From Flavobacteriales bacterium (lineage in GTDB: Bacteria; Bacteroidota; Bacteroidia; Flavobacteriales_F; PHOS-HE28): a stretch of 64,000 bases of DNA. The DNA lies in the NCBI GenBank assembly GCA_016721825.1, contig JADKHI010000006.1, positions 62,001 to 126,000 on the forward strand, written 5' to 3'. Below, piece by piece: positions 18,658-27,838 of this stretch (its first letter is position 1; each line of letters starts with the position of its first letter). The notes under the pieces are model-generated. The model was not told the DNA's origin. It saw only the letters and a list, made by a program, of their open reading frames with translations, and made no database searches. Position numbers and translations under genes: made by a program.

Positions 18658-18807
18658 TTATCCGGTCACGCCTGGTGCCACACCCCGATCGGGTACGAGT
18701 GGCTGTGGGGTTCGGTTCGGTTTCGGGGTTCGGTTCGGTTTCGGCCGCTGGAGCTTCCCTTTTTTCGCGGGAGGCTTGGGCGGTGCTTGGGGCAGTGTCG
18801 TGCTCAT
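18658..18807 (-). CDS. Possible small Pro/Lys-rich protein (weak)
   Basis: A 49-residue frame beginning MSTTLPQAPPKPPAKKGKL and then carrying a duplicated KPNRTP unit created by an exact 18-bp tandem duplication in the DNA. It has no homology I recognise. It is listed because another short frame in this window (25228-25437, beginning MSETNDKK and rich in Pro, Thr and Lys) has the same look. Coding status is doubtful. Confidence 0.25.
   Translation of the reverse strand: MSTTLPQAPPKPPAKKGKLQRPKPNRTPKPNRTPQPLVPDRGVAPGVTG
18707..18742. repeat. Exact 18-bp tandem duplication
   Basis: Two head-to-tail copies of an 18-bp unit (GGGGTTCGGTTCGGTTTC), each with internal GGTTC repetition. It lies in the roughly 880-bp region between the DJ-1 gene and the next T9SS gene. 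Apart from this duplication, a doubtful short frame and palindromic element copy B, I see nothing in that region. Confidence 0.85.
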
Positions 18808-19278
18808 GACATGGCGCGCGGTTGATGTCGTGCGTGCCAGAAGGCGGGCAGATCGCGGGCCATGGCGTTGCGGCGCGCGCAACGTTGGTCGCTTCCGATC
18901 GAAAGCGAACGGAAGTGTTCTCCTGTGCCAAGCTTGAACCAAGACGATCGGCACGCACGTCTTAAGCACGACCGCATACGTCATGGACCTCAGCGCGCCA
19001 GCGGCCTAAGCGGTCGCCACGTCGCAGTGGCCTTCTGTGGGATCATTGTTGCTCCTCGCGAACTGCGGTCTTGAAACTCTCACTACCACATTCAACACCG
19101 ACCGTCGCGAGGGCTCGTGAGCGACGAGCCCGAAGCGATCTCTTAGGCCGCCGGGCGCACGGATCACAACACGCAGATGCCTTACACGAATTGACAGTCT
19201 GATCCGTGCCATGCTTCTTCTCATCCCCGCGTCATAGCTGGTGGATCTCGTAGTGCGTTCAGATGTACAGATCCGTGG

Positions 19279-19360
19279 GCCACCACCCCTGACCCCTCCT
19301 TCGCAGGAGGGGAACCGTTGTTGTCTCCGCCGTTGCCTACTTGTCACCTTCAGAAAGCGC
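19279..19360. repeat. Palindromic dispersed intergenic element, copy B
   Basis: It begins GCCACCACCCCTGACC, followed by a perfect hairpin CCCCTCCT-TCGC-AGGAGGGG (19293-19312) and a tail with GTCTCCGCC, GTCAC and AGAAAGC blocks that align with the spacer of copy A at 10285-10330. The hairpin arms are identical in both copies and only the 4-base loop is flipped, as expected for inverted copies. Confidence 0.7.
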
Positions 19361-19522
19361 ACGCGGTCGGGCCGATCCGAGCGGCTACCTGATTCGTCAC
19401 CGGTATTGCCCGGCTCGGCAGAACAGCCATGGTGTTACAGCTGTGGATGTTATCTTTCATTCAAGGTCAGCGCTCCCCTGCCTTCCCTAGTGCCATTGAT
19501 CGCCGAACGAGTGCCTTTCGCC

Positions 19523-22500
19523 ATGCGGTTCCGTGACCTTGCTTTTGCTGCCGCTACGTTGCTGCTGGGCGGCCGAGCACAGGCCCAGCTCTGCGCCCTC
19601 GACGTCTTCGTGGCCAACGACCAGAGCGGGTCGGTGAGCGCGATCGAGAACACGCAGAGCCGCCAGTTCATCACCGCGCTCTTCAATGGCATGCAGCCTT
19701 GGGGGAACGGTGCCGGCGAAAGCCGCATGGCCATTGCCGATTGGGACAGCCCCGGTGTTTGGCAGCAGTTCAATTTCCCGGTGGCCGGTGTCAGCTACAC
19801 AACGCTGCTCAGCGACGTGCTGGCCTACCAGACCGCGCCGCGTGCGCTGTTGGGCGGTACTGATCCCGTGACCGCGCTCACCAACGCCTACCAGCAGATC
19901 GGACAGGCGCCCATACCGGGTCGCGTGGCTCGGCCGGTGATCGTGCTGATGACCGATGCTGCATGCTCGCAGGTACCTGCGGGACTCACCGCGCTCGCTA
20001 CACAGATCAAGAACGCCGGCGTGTATATCGTGGTGGTGGCCATTGAAGCGGCCAGCACCTGCCCTTCGTTGGCGGGTACGAACGTGGCGAGCCCCGGCGG
20101 TTATTTCAGCGCACCCACGTATGCGCAATTGGTACAGGCCAACGTGCAGTTGGTGCAGGACATGATCAACGCCGGTTGCACCGGGTCGGTGGATCCGTCC
20201 TACGACCTCACCATCGCCATCGATGCGTTCACGGCCAGCGGTTGCAACACCGGTTCCCCGACGTTCACTGCGGATTTCACGGTGACCAATGCGAGCCCGG
20301 TAGACTTCAACGGCGCGCTGGTGGTCTCCTTCTACGACGGACCACCGTCCGCTGCCACCACCGATCTGCTGCTCGTGCAGAACTTCGGTGTGCAGAGCAT
20401 TCCCGCGACAGCAACGTACGCGGGCAGCGTAACCAGCATTCAGTTCGCAGCCACCACCATCCTCTATGCGGTGGTGAATTTCGATGGTGCGGCGGTCGGG
20501 AACGCACCACCCATCCCGTTCAACCTGGCCGGGGAAACCGTGGTGGCCGATGAGTATTCCACCTTCAACAACACCAGCGCTCCGGCCGATCGGGTGAGCG
20601 ATCCGGTCACCTGTCCACCGCAAGCGATCATCACCACAAGCATCGTGAGCGGCGGAACGGGCTGCGAAGACCTGGTTCCTTACGAGATCACGATCTGCAA
20701 TACAGGCGACGCTTCCGCATTCATCACGCCCACCTTGCCCATTGCTGTGCCGGGAGCCATTCTCGTGAACAATGTGATCCAACCCGGCGACTTCACCGGT
20801 GATCTGGATTGGGCCACGTATACCGGCGGTGACGCCGATGACGAAGCGTTCAGTGTGACCACCGATCCTGCGGGCAACGTGTACATCGCGGGAACCACAC
20901 GGAGCACCACTGGCATCGGCACAGCTGGCGCGTACCAACCGGCCTATACCAATGGCCGCGATGCCTTCCTGGTGAAGTTCAACAGCAATGGCGTACGTCT
21001 CTGGGGCACCTATTACGGCAGCGACGATGATGACTACGGCATGGGCGTGGCGACCGACCCAGCGGGCAACGTCTATCTGGTCGGTTACACGGACAGCCCT
21101 ACCAACATCGCCACGGCGGGGGCGCACCAGGTCGCGTTGAATGCTGCGGAGGATGCCTTCATCGTGAAGTTCAATGCGGCCGGTGTGCGGCAATGGGCCA
21201 GCTACTATGGCGGTGCGGATGCGGACTTCGGCTTTTCCGTAGCCACGGACGCGGCGAACAGCGTGTACCTAGCCGGCATCACTGAAGGCTCCACCACATT
21301 GGGCACGGCTGGCGGGTTCGACAACACGTTCAATGGCTTCAGCGATCAGTTCCTGGTTAAATTCAATACCACCGGTGTGCGGCAGTGGGCCACCTACTAT
21401 GGTGGAACGCTGCGGGAGCTTGAAGCCAATGTGGCCACGGACCCCGCAGGTAACGTCTTCCTCGTGGGCCAGACGGAGAGCCTTGCAGGCATCGCTACAG
21501 CAGGCGCGGCACAACCTGCTTCCGGAGGCAACGCGAACCCCGATGCCTACATCGTGAAATTCAATACCGCTGGTGCACGTCAATGGGCCACCTTCTGCGG
21601 TGGTCTCGAAACGGAGGAACAGATCAGCGTGGCGTGCGACCCATCCGGGAACGCATTCCTGAGCGGCACCACGGACAGCGACAACGCCATTGCCTTCAAC
21701 GCGCTACACCAAGGTTTCAGGGCAGGCAGTAAGGACGGTTTCGTGGTGAAATACACCGCCGCCGGCGTCCTGCAATGGGGCAATTACGTTGGCGGATCGG
21801 ACGGGGATGAGGCGCGCGATGTTGCCACCGATGCCAACGGGAACGTGTACGTGACCGGAAGTACCACAAGCCCGGATCTCATCGCGACCACCTTCGCTTA
21901 CCGCGACTTTCTGAATGGCATACAGGACGACGCCTTCTTGGTGAGGTTCGATGGCGCCGGGGAACGGATGTGGGGCACCTACTACGGCGGTGATGATGTG
22001 GAAGACTGCTACAGCGTGGCGGTCGACCTGCAGGGCAATGTCTACATCGCCGGCGCCACGGTCAGCCTCGCGGACATCGCCACACCCGGTGCCCACCAGA
22101 TCGCGCTCGACACGGATGTGGATGCCTTCCTCGCGAAGTTCTTCAACGTGGAACTGCCCTACCTCTTGAACGCCGGTGAGTGCATCGTGCGGCAATACCT
22201 GTATGACTACAGCGCCGTGGCTGCCGGGACCTACAACCTGAGCATGGGGATCGTAGCTGCCGTGGTGAACGTGGGAGAAGACCCTCCGTTGGTGTTGCCC
22301 GACATCGGGTTCAACGCGGCCGCATTCCTGAACATCGACGGCTTCAACGGCGCCGTGCACAGCACCGATGATGCGGTGATCCCGGTCGCAGGTACCATTT
22401 GCCCGCCGGGCGATCAGATCAGCATCACGGTGAACATCCCTGCGGTGAACAGCTGCGGGAACGGCAACTATGCGCAAGCAACGGTGACGATCACGAACAA

Positions 22501-24172
22501 CAGCGGCCTGACAGTAAGCAACACGGACCTGCACCTGAACCTCTCGGGTATAGGAGCTACCTACGTTGGGGAGATCTACAACGCCACGAGCGGACTCACC
22601 ATCGCGGCGCCCAACCTGCTCGATCCGAACTATCCCTTCGTTCCCTACGCGGTGAATGGCCAAAGCGGAAACCAGTTCCTGCCCATTACATCCATACCCC
22701 CCGGCATCTCCACGTTCAACATCGATCTGAACATCGGCAGCACGCTCACCAACCTCTTTGCACGGATCGATAGCATACACACCGGCATCAACGCCAGTGG
22801 CCAGAGCAACCTGGCGTCCGATGTGGCAGGTGTTACAGCGCTGGTGGTGCCGGTGATCGACAACTTCAATTGCCCGGGTGCCATCAACGCCGGCAGCAAC
22901 ATCGTGTTCAACGGCATCAGCGTCATTGGTGCCACCTCCGTGCAATGGGCCAGCACCACCTTGCCTTCCGTTGCGGGCGGCGGTACGGTCTCAGCGCCCA
23001 CGCTCACCTACACGCCCACGGCCATGGATGTGGCCAACGGCTTCGTGGCGATCAGCCTCACCGCCCTCAGTTCCTCCGGCTGCGATGCCGCCGTCACCTG
23101 CCAGGTCGACATCACCAACGTGCAGTACGACTACGGCGACGCACCCGTCGTGTACGACATGAACATCAACTATCAACCACCGGCTGCGGCGAGCACGCTC
23201 TTCTCCGGTCTGTTCCTCGGCGTCGTAGGCCCAGGCACGGAAGCGCTCGCCAACAACAGCGTGCTGGCCGATGGTGATGGCACCGAAGAGGATGCGCTCC
23301 TGAACAACCCCTGGACCGATCCATGGCCGCCAGCGGGCAGCGCCTACACGCTTCCAACTCGTGCTACGAACAGTTCGAACGTGAAGAGCTACTTGCATGC
23401 GTATGTCGATTGGAACGCCGACGGGGATTTCCTCGACTCGCTCGAGAGCTCGTTGAACACCGTCACCATTCCCACCCTGTCGGGTGCCGCGGTGCACCCT
23501 ATGCAGTTCACCGTGCCACCTTTCGTGAACACGGGCAACCTGTTCTACATCCGCATCCGGCTATCCGTCGATTCCATGAGCACCACGGTGCCATACATGG
23601 CCGCGCCACGGGGTGAGACGGAGGACTATGTGTGGGCGTCCGTGGGACCGCTGCCGGTGGAGATGCTGAGCTTCACAGCCCGCGAAGAGGGTGAGGACGT
23701 GCGGCTCGACTGGACCACCGCGACCGAATCGGGCAGCAGCCATTTCGTGCTGGAGCGAAGCGCTGACCTGAACAGTTACACGTCCATCGGAACAGTGCAG
23801 GCTGCGGGTTCCAGCCAGTCGACGCTCAATTACGCCCTGTTCGATACCGATCCGCTCGAGGGCTTGGCATACTACCGCTTGGAACAAGTGGACCTCAACG
23901 GGGTGAGCGAGTACTTCGGTCCGATCGCGATCACCCGCAGTTCAAGCGGCGATGGGTGGATCCAATACCTCGGAGACGACCAGATCTCGATCCAGGGCAA
24001 GATCGCTGGTGGTGGTCAGGTCCTATTCCTCGACATGTCCGGCCGCATGCTTGTTGTTCCGGCGGTGTCGGCGAACACCTTCGATGTCTCGTCCTTGCCC
24101 ACTGGGGCCTACGTGGCCAGGATAACCTCATTGCCCGGAGGCACGCAGAGTCTCCGGTTCGTTGTGCAGTGA
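19523..24172 (+). CDS. T9SS cargo protein with VWA-like, SBBP propeller and GEVED domains
   Basis: A 1549-residue exported protein. The ATG at 19523 gives a signal peptide (FRDLAFAAATLLLGGRAQAQ). Residues about 20-220 form a von Willebrand A-like domain with a MIDAS-type DQSGSVS motif. After a linker come seven SBBP-type blades (WATYYGG ... DPAGNVYLVG), about 430-870. A GEVED-type region (YDYGDAPVVYD, ADGDGTEEDAL, VDWNADGDFLDSLES, PRGETEDYVWA) spans about 1200-1375. The C-terminus has the common LPVEMLSFTAREEGEDVRLD wall-type domain and a short type A sorting region. Presumed role: a large surface adhesin or matrix protein. It ends 13 bp from a convergent broken cyclase gene. Confidence 0.85.
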   Translation: MRFRDLAFAAATLLLGGRAQAQLCALDVFVANDQSGSVSAIENTQSRQFITALFNGMQPWGNGAGESRMAIADWDSPGVWQQFNFPVAGVSYTTLLSDVLAYQTAPRALLGGTDPVTALTNAYQQIGQAPIPGRVARPVIVLMTDAACSQVPAGLTALATQIKNAGVYIVVVAIEAASTCPSLAGTNVASPGGYFSAPTYAQLVQANVQLVQDMINAGCTGSVDPSYDLTIAIDAFTASGCNTGSPTFTADFTVTNASPVDFNGALVVSFYDGPPSAATTDLLLVQNFGVQSIPATATYAGSVTSIQFAATTILYAVVNFDGAAVGNAPPIPFNLAGETVVADEYSTFNNTSAPADRVSDPVTCPPQAIITTSIVSGGTGCEDLVPYEITICNTGDASAFITPTLPIAVPGAILVNNVIQPGDFTGDLDWATYTGGDADDEAFSVTTDPAGNVYIAGTTRSTTGIGTAGAYQPAYTNGRDAFLVKFNSNGVRLWGTYYGSDDDDYGMGVATDPAGNVYLVGYTDSPTNIATAGAHQVALNAAEDAFIVKFNAAGVRQWASYYGGADADFGFSVATDAANSVYLAGITEGSTTLGTAGGFDNTFNGFSDQFLVKFNTTGVRQWATYYGGTLRELEANVATDPAGNVFLVGQTESLAGIATAGAAQPASGGNANPDAYIVKFNTAGARQWATFCGGLETEEQISVACDPSGNAFLSGTTDSDNAIAFNALHQGFRAGSKDGFVVKYTAAGVLQWGNYVGGSDGDEARDVATDANGNVYVTGSTTSPDLIATTFAYRDFLNGIQDDAFLVRFDGAGERMWGTYYGGDDVEDCYSVAVDLQGNVYIAGATVSLADIATPGAHQIALDTDVDAFLAKFFNVELPYLLNAGECIVRQYLYDYSAVAAGTYNLSMGIVAAVVNVGEDPPLVLPDIGFNAAAFLNIDGFNGAVHSTDDAVIPVAGTICPPGDQISITVNIPAVNSCGNGNYAQATVTITNNSGLTVSNTDLHLNLSGIGATYVGEIYNATSGLTIAAPNLLDPNYPFVPYAVNGQSGNQFLPITSIPPGISTFNIDLNIGSTLTNLFARIDSIHTGINASGQSNLASDVAGVTALVVPVIDNFNCPGAINAGSNIVFNGISVIGATSVQWASTTLPSVAGGGTVSAPTLTYTPTAMDVANGFVAISLTALSSSGCDAAVTCQVDITNVQYDYGDAPVVYDMNINYQPPAAASTLFSGLFLGVVGPGTEALANNSVLADGDGTEEDALLNNPWTDPWPPAGSAYTLPTRATNSSNVKSYLHAYVDWNADGDFLDSLESSLNTVTIPTLSGAAVHPMQFTVPPFVNTGNLFYIRIRLSVDSMSTTVPYMAAPRGETEDYVWASVGPLPVEMLSFTAREEGEDVRLDWTTATESGSSHFVLERSADLNSYTSIGTVQAAGSSQSTLNYALFDTDPLEGLAYYRLEQVDLNGVSEYFGPIAITRSSSGDGWIQYLGDDQISIQGKIAGGGQVLFLDMSGRMLVVPAVSANTFDVSSLPTGAYVARITSLPGGTQSLRFVVQ

Positions 24173-24185
24173 ACGTTCGTTCAGA

Positions 24186-25102
24186 TCAGCGCGTGCCTGT
24201 CGCTGATCCCACGAAGTACATCTCCATTTCCCCCTTCCCCTTCGCCTGCACCTTGCCACGCGCAGTGAAGGTGAGCCCCGGTTCATCCTTCACCAACGCG
24301 TAGGTGGCCTCGCTGATGTTCACCTGCCCCACTTCGCCACTGCTTTCCATGCGGCTGGCGGTGTTGACGGTATCGCCCCAGATGTCGTACTGGAACTTCT
24401 TGACGCCAACGATGCCTGCGACCACAGGGCCGGTGTGGATGCCCAACCGCATCTCGAAAGCTGGCTTGCCTTGGTTGTCGCGTTCCGACTTGTAGCGCTT
24501 CATGAAGGCCTGCATCTCGAGCGCGGCCCGGACCACATCGGCCGGCGATCCCAGCTGTGGATCGGGCAGGCCGCCGGCCGCCATGTACGCATCACCGATG
24601 GTCTTGATCTTCTCGATGCGATAGCGCCCGGCTTGTCCAGGTACTTCGACACATAGCGGACCTGGTTCGACCGGTGCACCTTCATGAACCTATTGCCCAT
24701 GTTCATCCGCGCATCGTTCACCCCCAGCGGATCCCTTCGTTCGGCCTTGATGACCACGGCACGCTCCCAGTGCTCCAGCGCTTGTAGGCTGTTCCCTTCG
24801 TAGTAGCGGATGACGCCGAGTTGATGGAGTACCTCTCCTTCGCCACGACGATCACCCAGCCTACGGGCAAGTTCCAATGCTTCGTTCACATAGCGGACGC
24901 TCTGCTCGAACTCCCCTAGCTCCAGGTAGGCATCGCCGATCGTCTGCAATGACATCACACGCCCGCTGTCCTGGGGGGCCTTGGACAGCACCTTGAGCAG
25001 CGAGGCAACATCAGGTTGCCCGGAGCTCTTCATGGAGAGCAGCATGGGCAGGAGCGCGCAGCAGAAGGCGGAACGCATGCCGTAGGTTCTGGGAGTATGC
25101 AA
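24186..25102 (-). pseudogene. Broken TPR-adenylate/guanylate cyclase (internal deletion and frame change)
   Basis: The 5' part (25102 to about 24630) encodes a signal peptide and TPR-like repeats (SLQTIGDAYLELGEFEQSVRY, GEVLHQLGVIRYYEGNSLQA). The 3' part is the second half of a class III nucleotide cyclase in another frame: YRIEKIKTIGDAYMAAGG, RLGIHTGPVVAGIVG, YDIWGDTVNTASRMES. Bacteroidota commonly have TPR, transmembrane helix and cyclase in one protein. Here the remaining TPRs, the membrane segment and the first cyclase half with its DIxGFT metal site are missing. The junction lies near 24621-24635. The remaining Asn/Arg catalytic residues are present, but one metal-binding Asp is lost, so cyclase activity is not expected. 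Confidence 0.75.
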
Positions 25103-25227
25103 AAAAACAAAGTCCGCAGCATTGCGGACAGTGATATCGCTCGATCATAGGTGTGGCCGGGTACGGGTTCGCCCGCAGGGGATCCTCATCCACCTGCGGG
25201 CTCACCTCGGGATCATGGAGCGTACGC

Positions 25228-25437
25228 TTACTTGGCGTCGCCCGCAGCAGGGGTATGCTTCGTACCATCCTGCGCCGTAGTGCGGGTGGTATCCGGGGCT
25301 TCCTTCAGCGCGTCCTTCTCCGCAGGCTTCACAGTGCCAGGGGTCTCAGGTGTGGTGGTAGGTTTCGCATTGCCATGTTGGGTGGTGGCGATCGGCGTTG
25401 TAGGCGTGTTCGCCTTCTTGTCGTTTGTCTCTGACAT
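25228..25437 (-). CDS. Small Thr/Pro/Lys-rich protein, unknown function
   Basis: A 69-residue low-complexity protein beginning MSETNDKKANTPTTPIATTQ and ending KHTPAAGDAK, with no signal or hydrophobic segment; it is likely disordered. The start is chosen because its upstream bases (AAACCCCTACGAAC then ATG) resemble the AAACCCAACGACC leader seen before two genes near 30 kb. The frame is open further upstream, but composition there is like non-coding DNA. It lies between the broken cyclase and a small exported protein gene. Confidence 0.45.
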   Translation of the reverse strand: MSETNDKKANTPTTPIATTQHGNAKPTTTPETPGTVKPAEKDALKEAPDTTRTTAQDGTKHTPAAGDAK

Positions 25438-25690
25438 GTTCGTAGGGGTTTGGATGTGGTGAACTGGCAGGTCCGCGCTCGGAGCTTCCGTCAGCCCTCG
25501 GCATTGGTCCAGCAAAAGATCATCCGCATCGTGCCCGGTCCACGGCCTACCGCTGCACGCCGCGCCAACCCTGCGGATCGTGGCGCATGGAACGCGATGA
25601 AGGCATCCGTGCCCCAAAGGAGGTTGGGGTGATCGCACCCCGAACGCTGCACCGATCGGGGCTTCTCGTCCGCCGTGTTACCTTGTCGAG

Positions 25691-26146
25691 ATGCAAAAGA
25701 TCTGCCTTGTTGTAATGCTGATGTTGGCTGGTGTCCGGCCACCATATGCCAACGCCCAGACCCCGACGAAGCCCCTGTTCCCTGGCGCCGAACACCTGGA
25801 CAGTTGCGTGGTGGAACTGCCGCTTACGTACGCCAAGAAGGATAAGGAATGCTACACACAGGCCGCGCGCTTTCTAGAGGATGTGGAGCTCATCTACCTG
25901 AGCTACGACAAGAAGACCAAGGCGGCCACCTACACCCGGGTATATGTGATCACAGAGACCAAGGACGGCGGAGATCTCGTCTACATTGAGAACGCGAAGG
26001 ACCACCTCCAGATGGACGGTGTGAAGCAGGCGTTCTTCCCGAAGTTCAAGGCCAGCAGCGAGCGCTTCTACAACGCCGACTGCTTTGATGCGCACGTGGC
26101 CGCGCATCCCGGACTGAAGGAAGTGTTGAAAGAGGCGCAACCCTGA
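25691..26146 (+). CDS. Small exported protein of unknown function
   Basis: A 151-residue protein with a signal peptide (CLVVMLMLAGVRPPYANAQ). The mature part has two short Cys-containing segments (HLDSCVVELPL, KKDKECYTQAA), a Tyr-rich beta-like section (VELIYLSYDKKTKAATYTRVY) and a C-terminal NADCFDAHVAAHPGLKEVL. I do not recognise a family. The ATG is preceded within a few bases by TACCTTGT, close to the Bacteroidota -7 consensus. It converges on the STAS-like gene at 26174. Confidence 0.7.
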   Translation: MQKICLVVMLMLAGVRPPYANAQTPTKPLFPGAEHLDSCVVELPLTYAKKDKECYTQAARFLEDVELIYLSYDKKTKAATYTRVYVITETKDGGDLVYIENAKDHLQMDGVKQAFFPKFKASSERFYNADCFDAHVAAHPGLKEVLKEAQP

Positions 26147-26173
26147 ATTGGCGCCGACACCGATGGGAAAAGA

Positions 26174-26593
26174 TCAGCTCCCCGTGCGGGCGATCTCTTC
26201 CATCTGGGTGGCAAGCCAGGCGCGTGCACCCGCTTCATTGTCCGTGACGTGCACGCGATGCAACTGCGGGAAGTAGGAGAAGTACAGCTTGGTGAGCAGT
26301 TCGATCATGCTGGCCCTGGCCACCACGGCGCTGGCAAGCATCTGGCTTTGTGTGCGGTCCAGTCTCCCCTGGTCCTGTTGCATGGCGTCCATGCGGTAAT
26401 CCACATCCTCTGGGATGATCGTCAGGGTCGCGTGCGGCTTGTTCCCCATCACTTTGCGCCGCATCTCCTGCACTTCGCGTACCGCCGCGCTCGTGAACAC
26501 GATGCCCGGGTGGTAGTGGATCTCAACAAGGTCGGACTGCACCACGATAAGCGTGGCGATGCTGGTCCGGTACTCACGTGGTTCGAGGGTCAT
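26174..26593 (-). CDS. STAS-like protein (DUF7793 type)
   Basis: A 139-residue cytosolic protein: EIHYHPGIVFTSAAVREVQE at the N-terminus, a beta strand/helix core, ASAVVARASMIELLTKLYFS in the middle, and VTDNEAGARAWLATQ at the end. This pattern (iv-f-d-x2-A-x2-WL) is shared with Bacteroidota STAS/SpoIIAA-like proteins that I know as DUF7793; the name is given with moderate certainty. No enzymatic residues are evident. It is the last gene of a minus-strand group with Dps and three small proteins. Confidence 0.6.
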   Translation of the reverse strand: MTLEPREYRTSIATLIVVQSDLVEIHYHPGIVFTSAAVREVQEMRRKVMGNKPHATLTIIPEDVDYRMDAMQQDQGRLDRTQSQMLASAVVARASMIELLTKLYFSYFPQLHRVHVTDNEAGARAWLATQMEEIARTGS

Positions 26594-26703
26594 TGTGTGG
26601 TTACAGTTCGTGAGGAGAGCGCACTGGCCTGCAACACCAAGTTACGTCGCAAGGGTCATGCGTTCCCAGCAGGCTCAGCGGTTCATGTGGAATGCGATGC
26701 TGA

Positions 26704-26844
26704 TCAAACCTCCTGTGATAGCCCGTGAAGCCACCACAACAAGACCACCAGCAGCGCCAGCGCGGTGGCGATCATAAGAAAGCGGGTGGCTTGCTTGCTC
26801 CAAGCGGAAGTATCGTCATTCCAGAACCAGCGATCGAAATTCAT
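26704..26844 (-). CDS. 46-residue single-pass membrane protein
   Basis: The frame beginning MNFDRWFWNDDTSAWSKQ has one strongly hydrophobic helix (FLMIATALALLVVLLWWL), followed by HGLSQEV and TGA. It is too short for a usual length cutoff. The clean signal-free N-terminus, aromatic interface residues and tight placement between the small lipoprotein and the STAS-like gene support it as real. Function unknown. Confidence 0.55.
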   Translation of the reverse strand: MNFDRWFWNDDTSAWSKQATRFLMIATALALLVVLLWWLHGLSQEV

Positions 26845-26886
26845 GCAAGTGAGGCAGCGATCGTCGTGCCACGCCGCAGCATGGGG

Positions 26887-26997
26887 TCACATCACCCCCA
26901 TAGGCACACGCGTGCCACGCTGGCCATTGCATTTGCGTGTTCCCGCGCAAGAGGAGAGCAGCACCAAGAGGGTCAGGATGAGGGCGATGCGTTTCAT
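26887..26997 (-). CDS. 36-residue small lipoprotein
   Basis: Begins MKRIALILTLLVLLSSCAG: basic start, hydrophobic core and an LSSC lipobox with Cys17 as the lipidation site. The mature peptide is only 20 residues (CAGTRKCNGQRGTRVPMGVM) with a second Cys. It ends in TGA at 26887-26889. Tiny lipoproteins of this style are frequent in Bacteroidota. It is likely anchored to the inner or outer membrane; role unknown. Confidence 0.65.
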   Translation of the reverse strand: MKRIALILTLLVLLSSCAGTRKCNGQRGTRVPMGVM

Positions 26998-27072
26998 ACG
27001 AGCATAACGACGAACCCGGAGCATCATGTATGCTGGGCCCGAAGCTTCACGTGGAACGAGCCGCCAAGTTGC

Positions 27073-27282
27073 TCAGCGCTTTCGCGCAGGATTCGCAACG
27101 GGAGCGACATCGCCCAGCTGCTCCTGGTTATTGTCGACCGTACCGGGTTGTTCCCCAAGGGGATCGCTCTTGCTCGGACGCCGACCAAGGACATTGTCAC
27201 GAACAGCGGGTGGGCGCTTCGTTGCCTTGGTCGCAACGCGTCGAACGCGTGTGGGCTTCTCAGTGGTGATCTTGCGTGGCAT
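27073..27282 (-). CDS. Small basic protein downstream of dps
   Basis: A 69-residue frame beginning MPRKITTEKPTRVRRVATKA, strongly basic at the N-terminus (possible DNA or RNA binding), with an acidic/polar C-terminal half (GEQPGTVDNNQEQLGDVAPV). It starts 10 bp after the dps stop on the same strand, which supports cotranscription. The composition, with an AT/K/R/P-rich tail, recalls the basic N-terminal extension of the Dps protein itself. No family recognised. Confidence 0.5.
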   Translation of the reverse strand: MPRKITTEKPTRVRRVATKATKRPPAVRDNVLGRRPSKSDPLGEQPGTVDNNQEQLGDVAPVANPARKR

Positions 27283-27292
27283 GGCTGGTGTG

Positions 27293-27838
27293 TTACTTGC
27301 TGGCTTGGGCGTGCGCCTCCACGAACCACAGCCACTTGTCGATGCCGCGCGACACTTCGGTGAAGAGGTCGGCCGTGTCAGCATCATTGAGCTCATCGGC
27401 AACATCGATGCTCTGGCGCACCTCGTGACCAAAGGCGGCGAGGACCATGCTTACCGCGTTCACGTGCGCGGTTCCTTCGGCGATGCCTTGGGGGAACTCA
27501 GGCAGGCGCGTACGCTTGGCAGCGATCCGCACGGTTCCTTCGGCGATGCCTCCGAGCTGTACAGCACGTTCAGCTATGCTGTCCACATACTCTCCTGTTG
27601 CAGCGTGCACCTTGTCGAAGAGCTCGTGCAGGCCGATGAAATTGGGTCCTTTCACGTTCCAATGTGCCTGCTTCATCTGCATCTGAAGGTCCACCGCGTC
27701 GGCGAGGCGCTTGTTCAACAGGTCGATCACCTGCACGCGCGAGCGTTTGGGCAGGTCGTTGGCGGTCTCGTACAGCGTGGCGGTATCGGCCTTGCCGTTC
27801 GTGGCTTTGGCAGCGGACTTGCGTTTGGCGGTCTTCAT
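27293..27838 (-). CDS. dps: Dps-family DNA-binding ferritin-like protein
   Basis: A 181-residue starvation protein that stores iron using hydrogen peroxide and protects DNA. The ferritin core shows the ferroxidase residues in MKQAHWNVKGPNFIGLHELF and DSIAERAVQLGG, the standard inter-subunit site of Dps dodecamers. The N-terminal extension MKTAKRKSAAKATNGKAD is Lys/Ala-rich, as in Dps proteins that bind DNA through flexible tails. The start at 27838 was chosen because upstream codons have no family match. It is probably the first gene of a stress operon running leftwards. Confidence 0.92.
   Translation of the reverse strand: MKTAKRKSAAKATNGKADTATLYETANDLPKRSRVQVIDLLNKRLADAVDLQMQMKQAHWNVKGPNFIGLHELFDKVHAATGEYVDSIAERAVQLGGIAEGTVRIAAKRTRLPEFPQGIAEGTAHVNAVSMVLAAFGHEVRQSIDVADELNDADTADLFTEVSRGIDKWLWFVEAHAQASK

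Noticed and set aside
19487..22945. Two long minus-strand frames (568 and 413 codons) opposite the VWA/SBBP cargo gene
   Set aside because: Antisense shadows of a repetitive gene; the periodic HxxH-like patterns simply mirror the SBBP repeats.
26725..27363. 212-codon plus-strand frame over the small-gene cluster
   Set aside because: No motif and biased composition, and it runs opposite four short frames with signal, lipobox, transmembrane or operon support.
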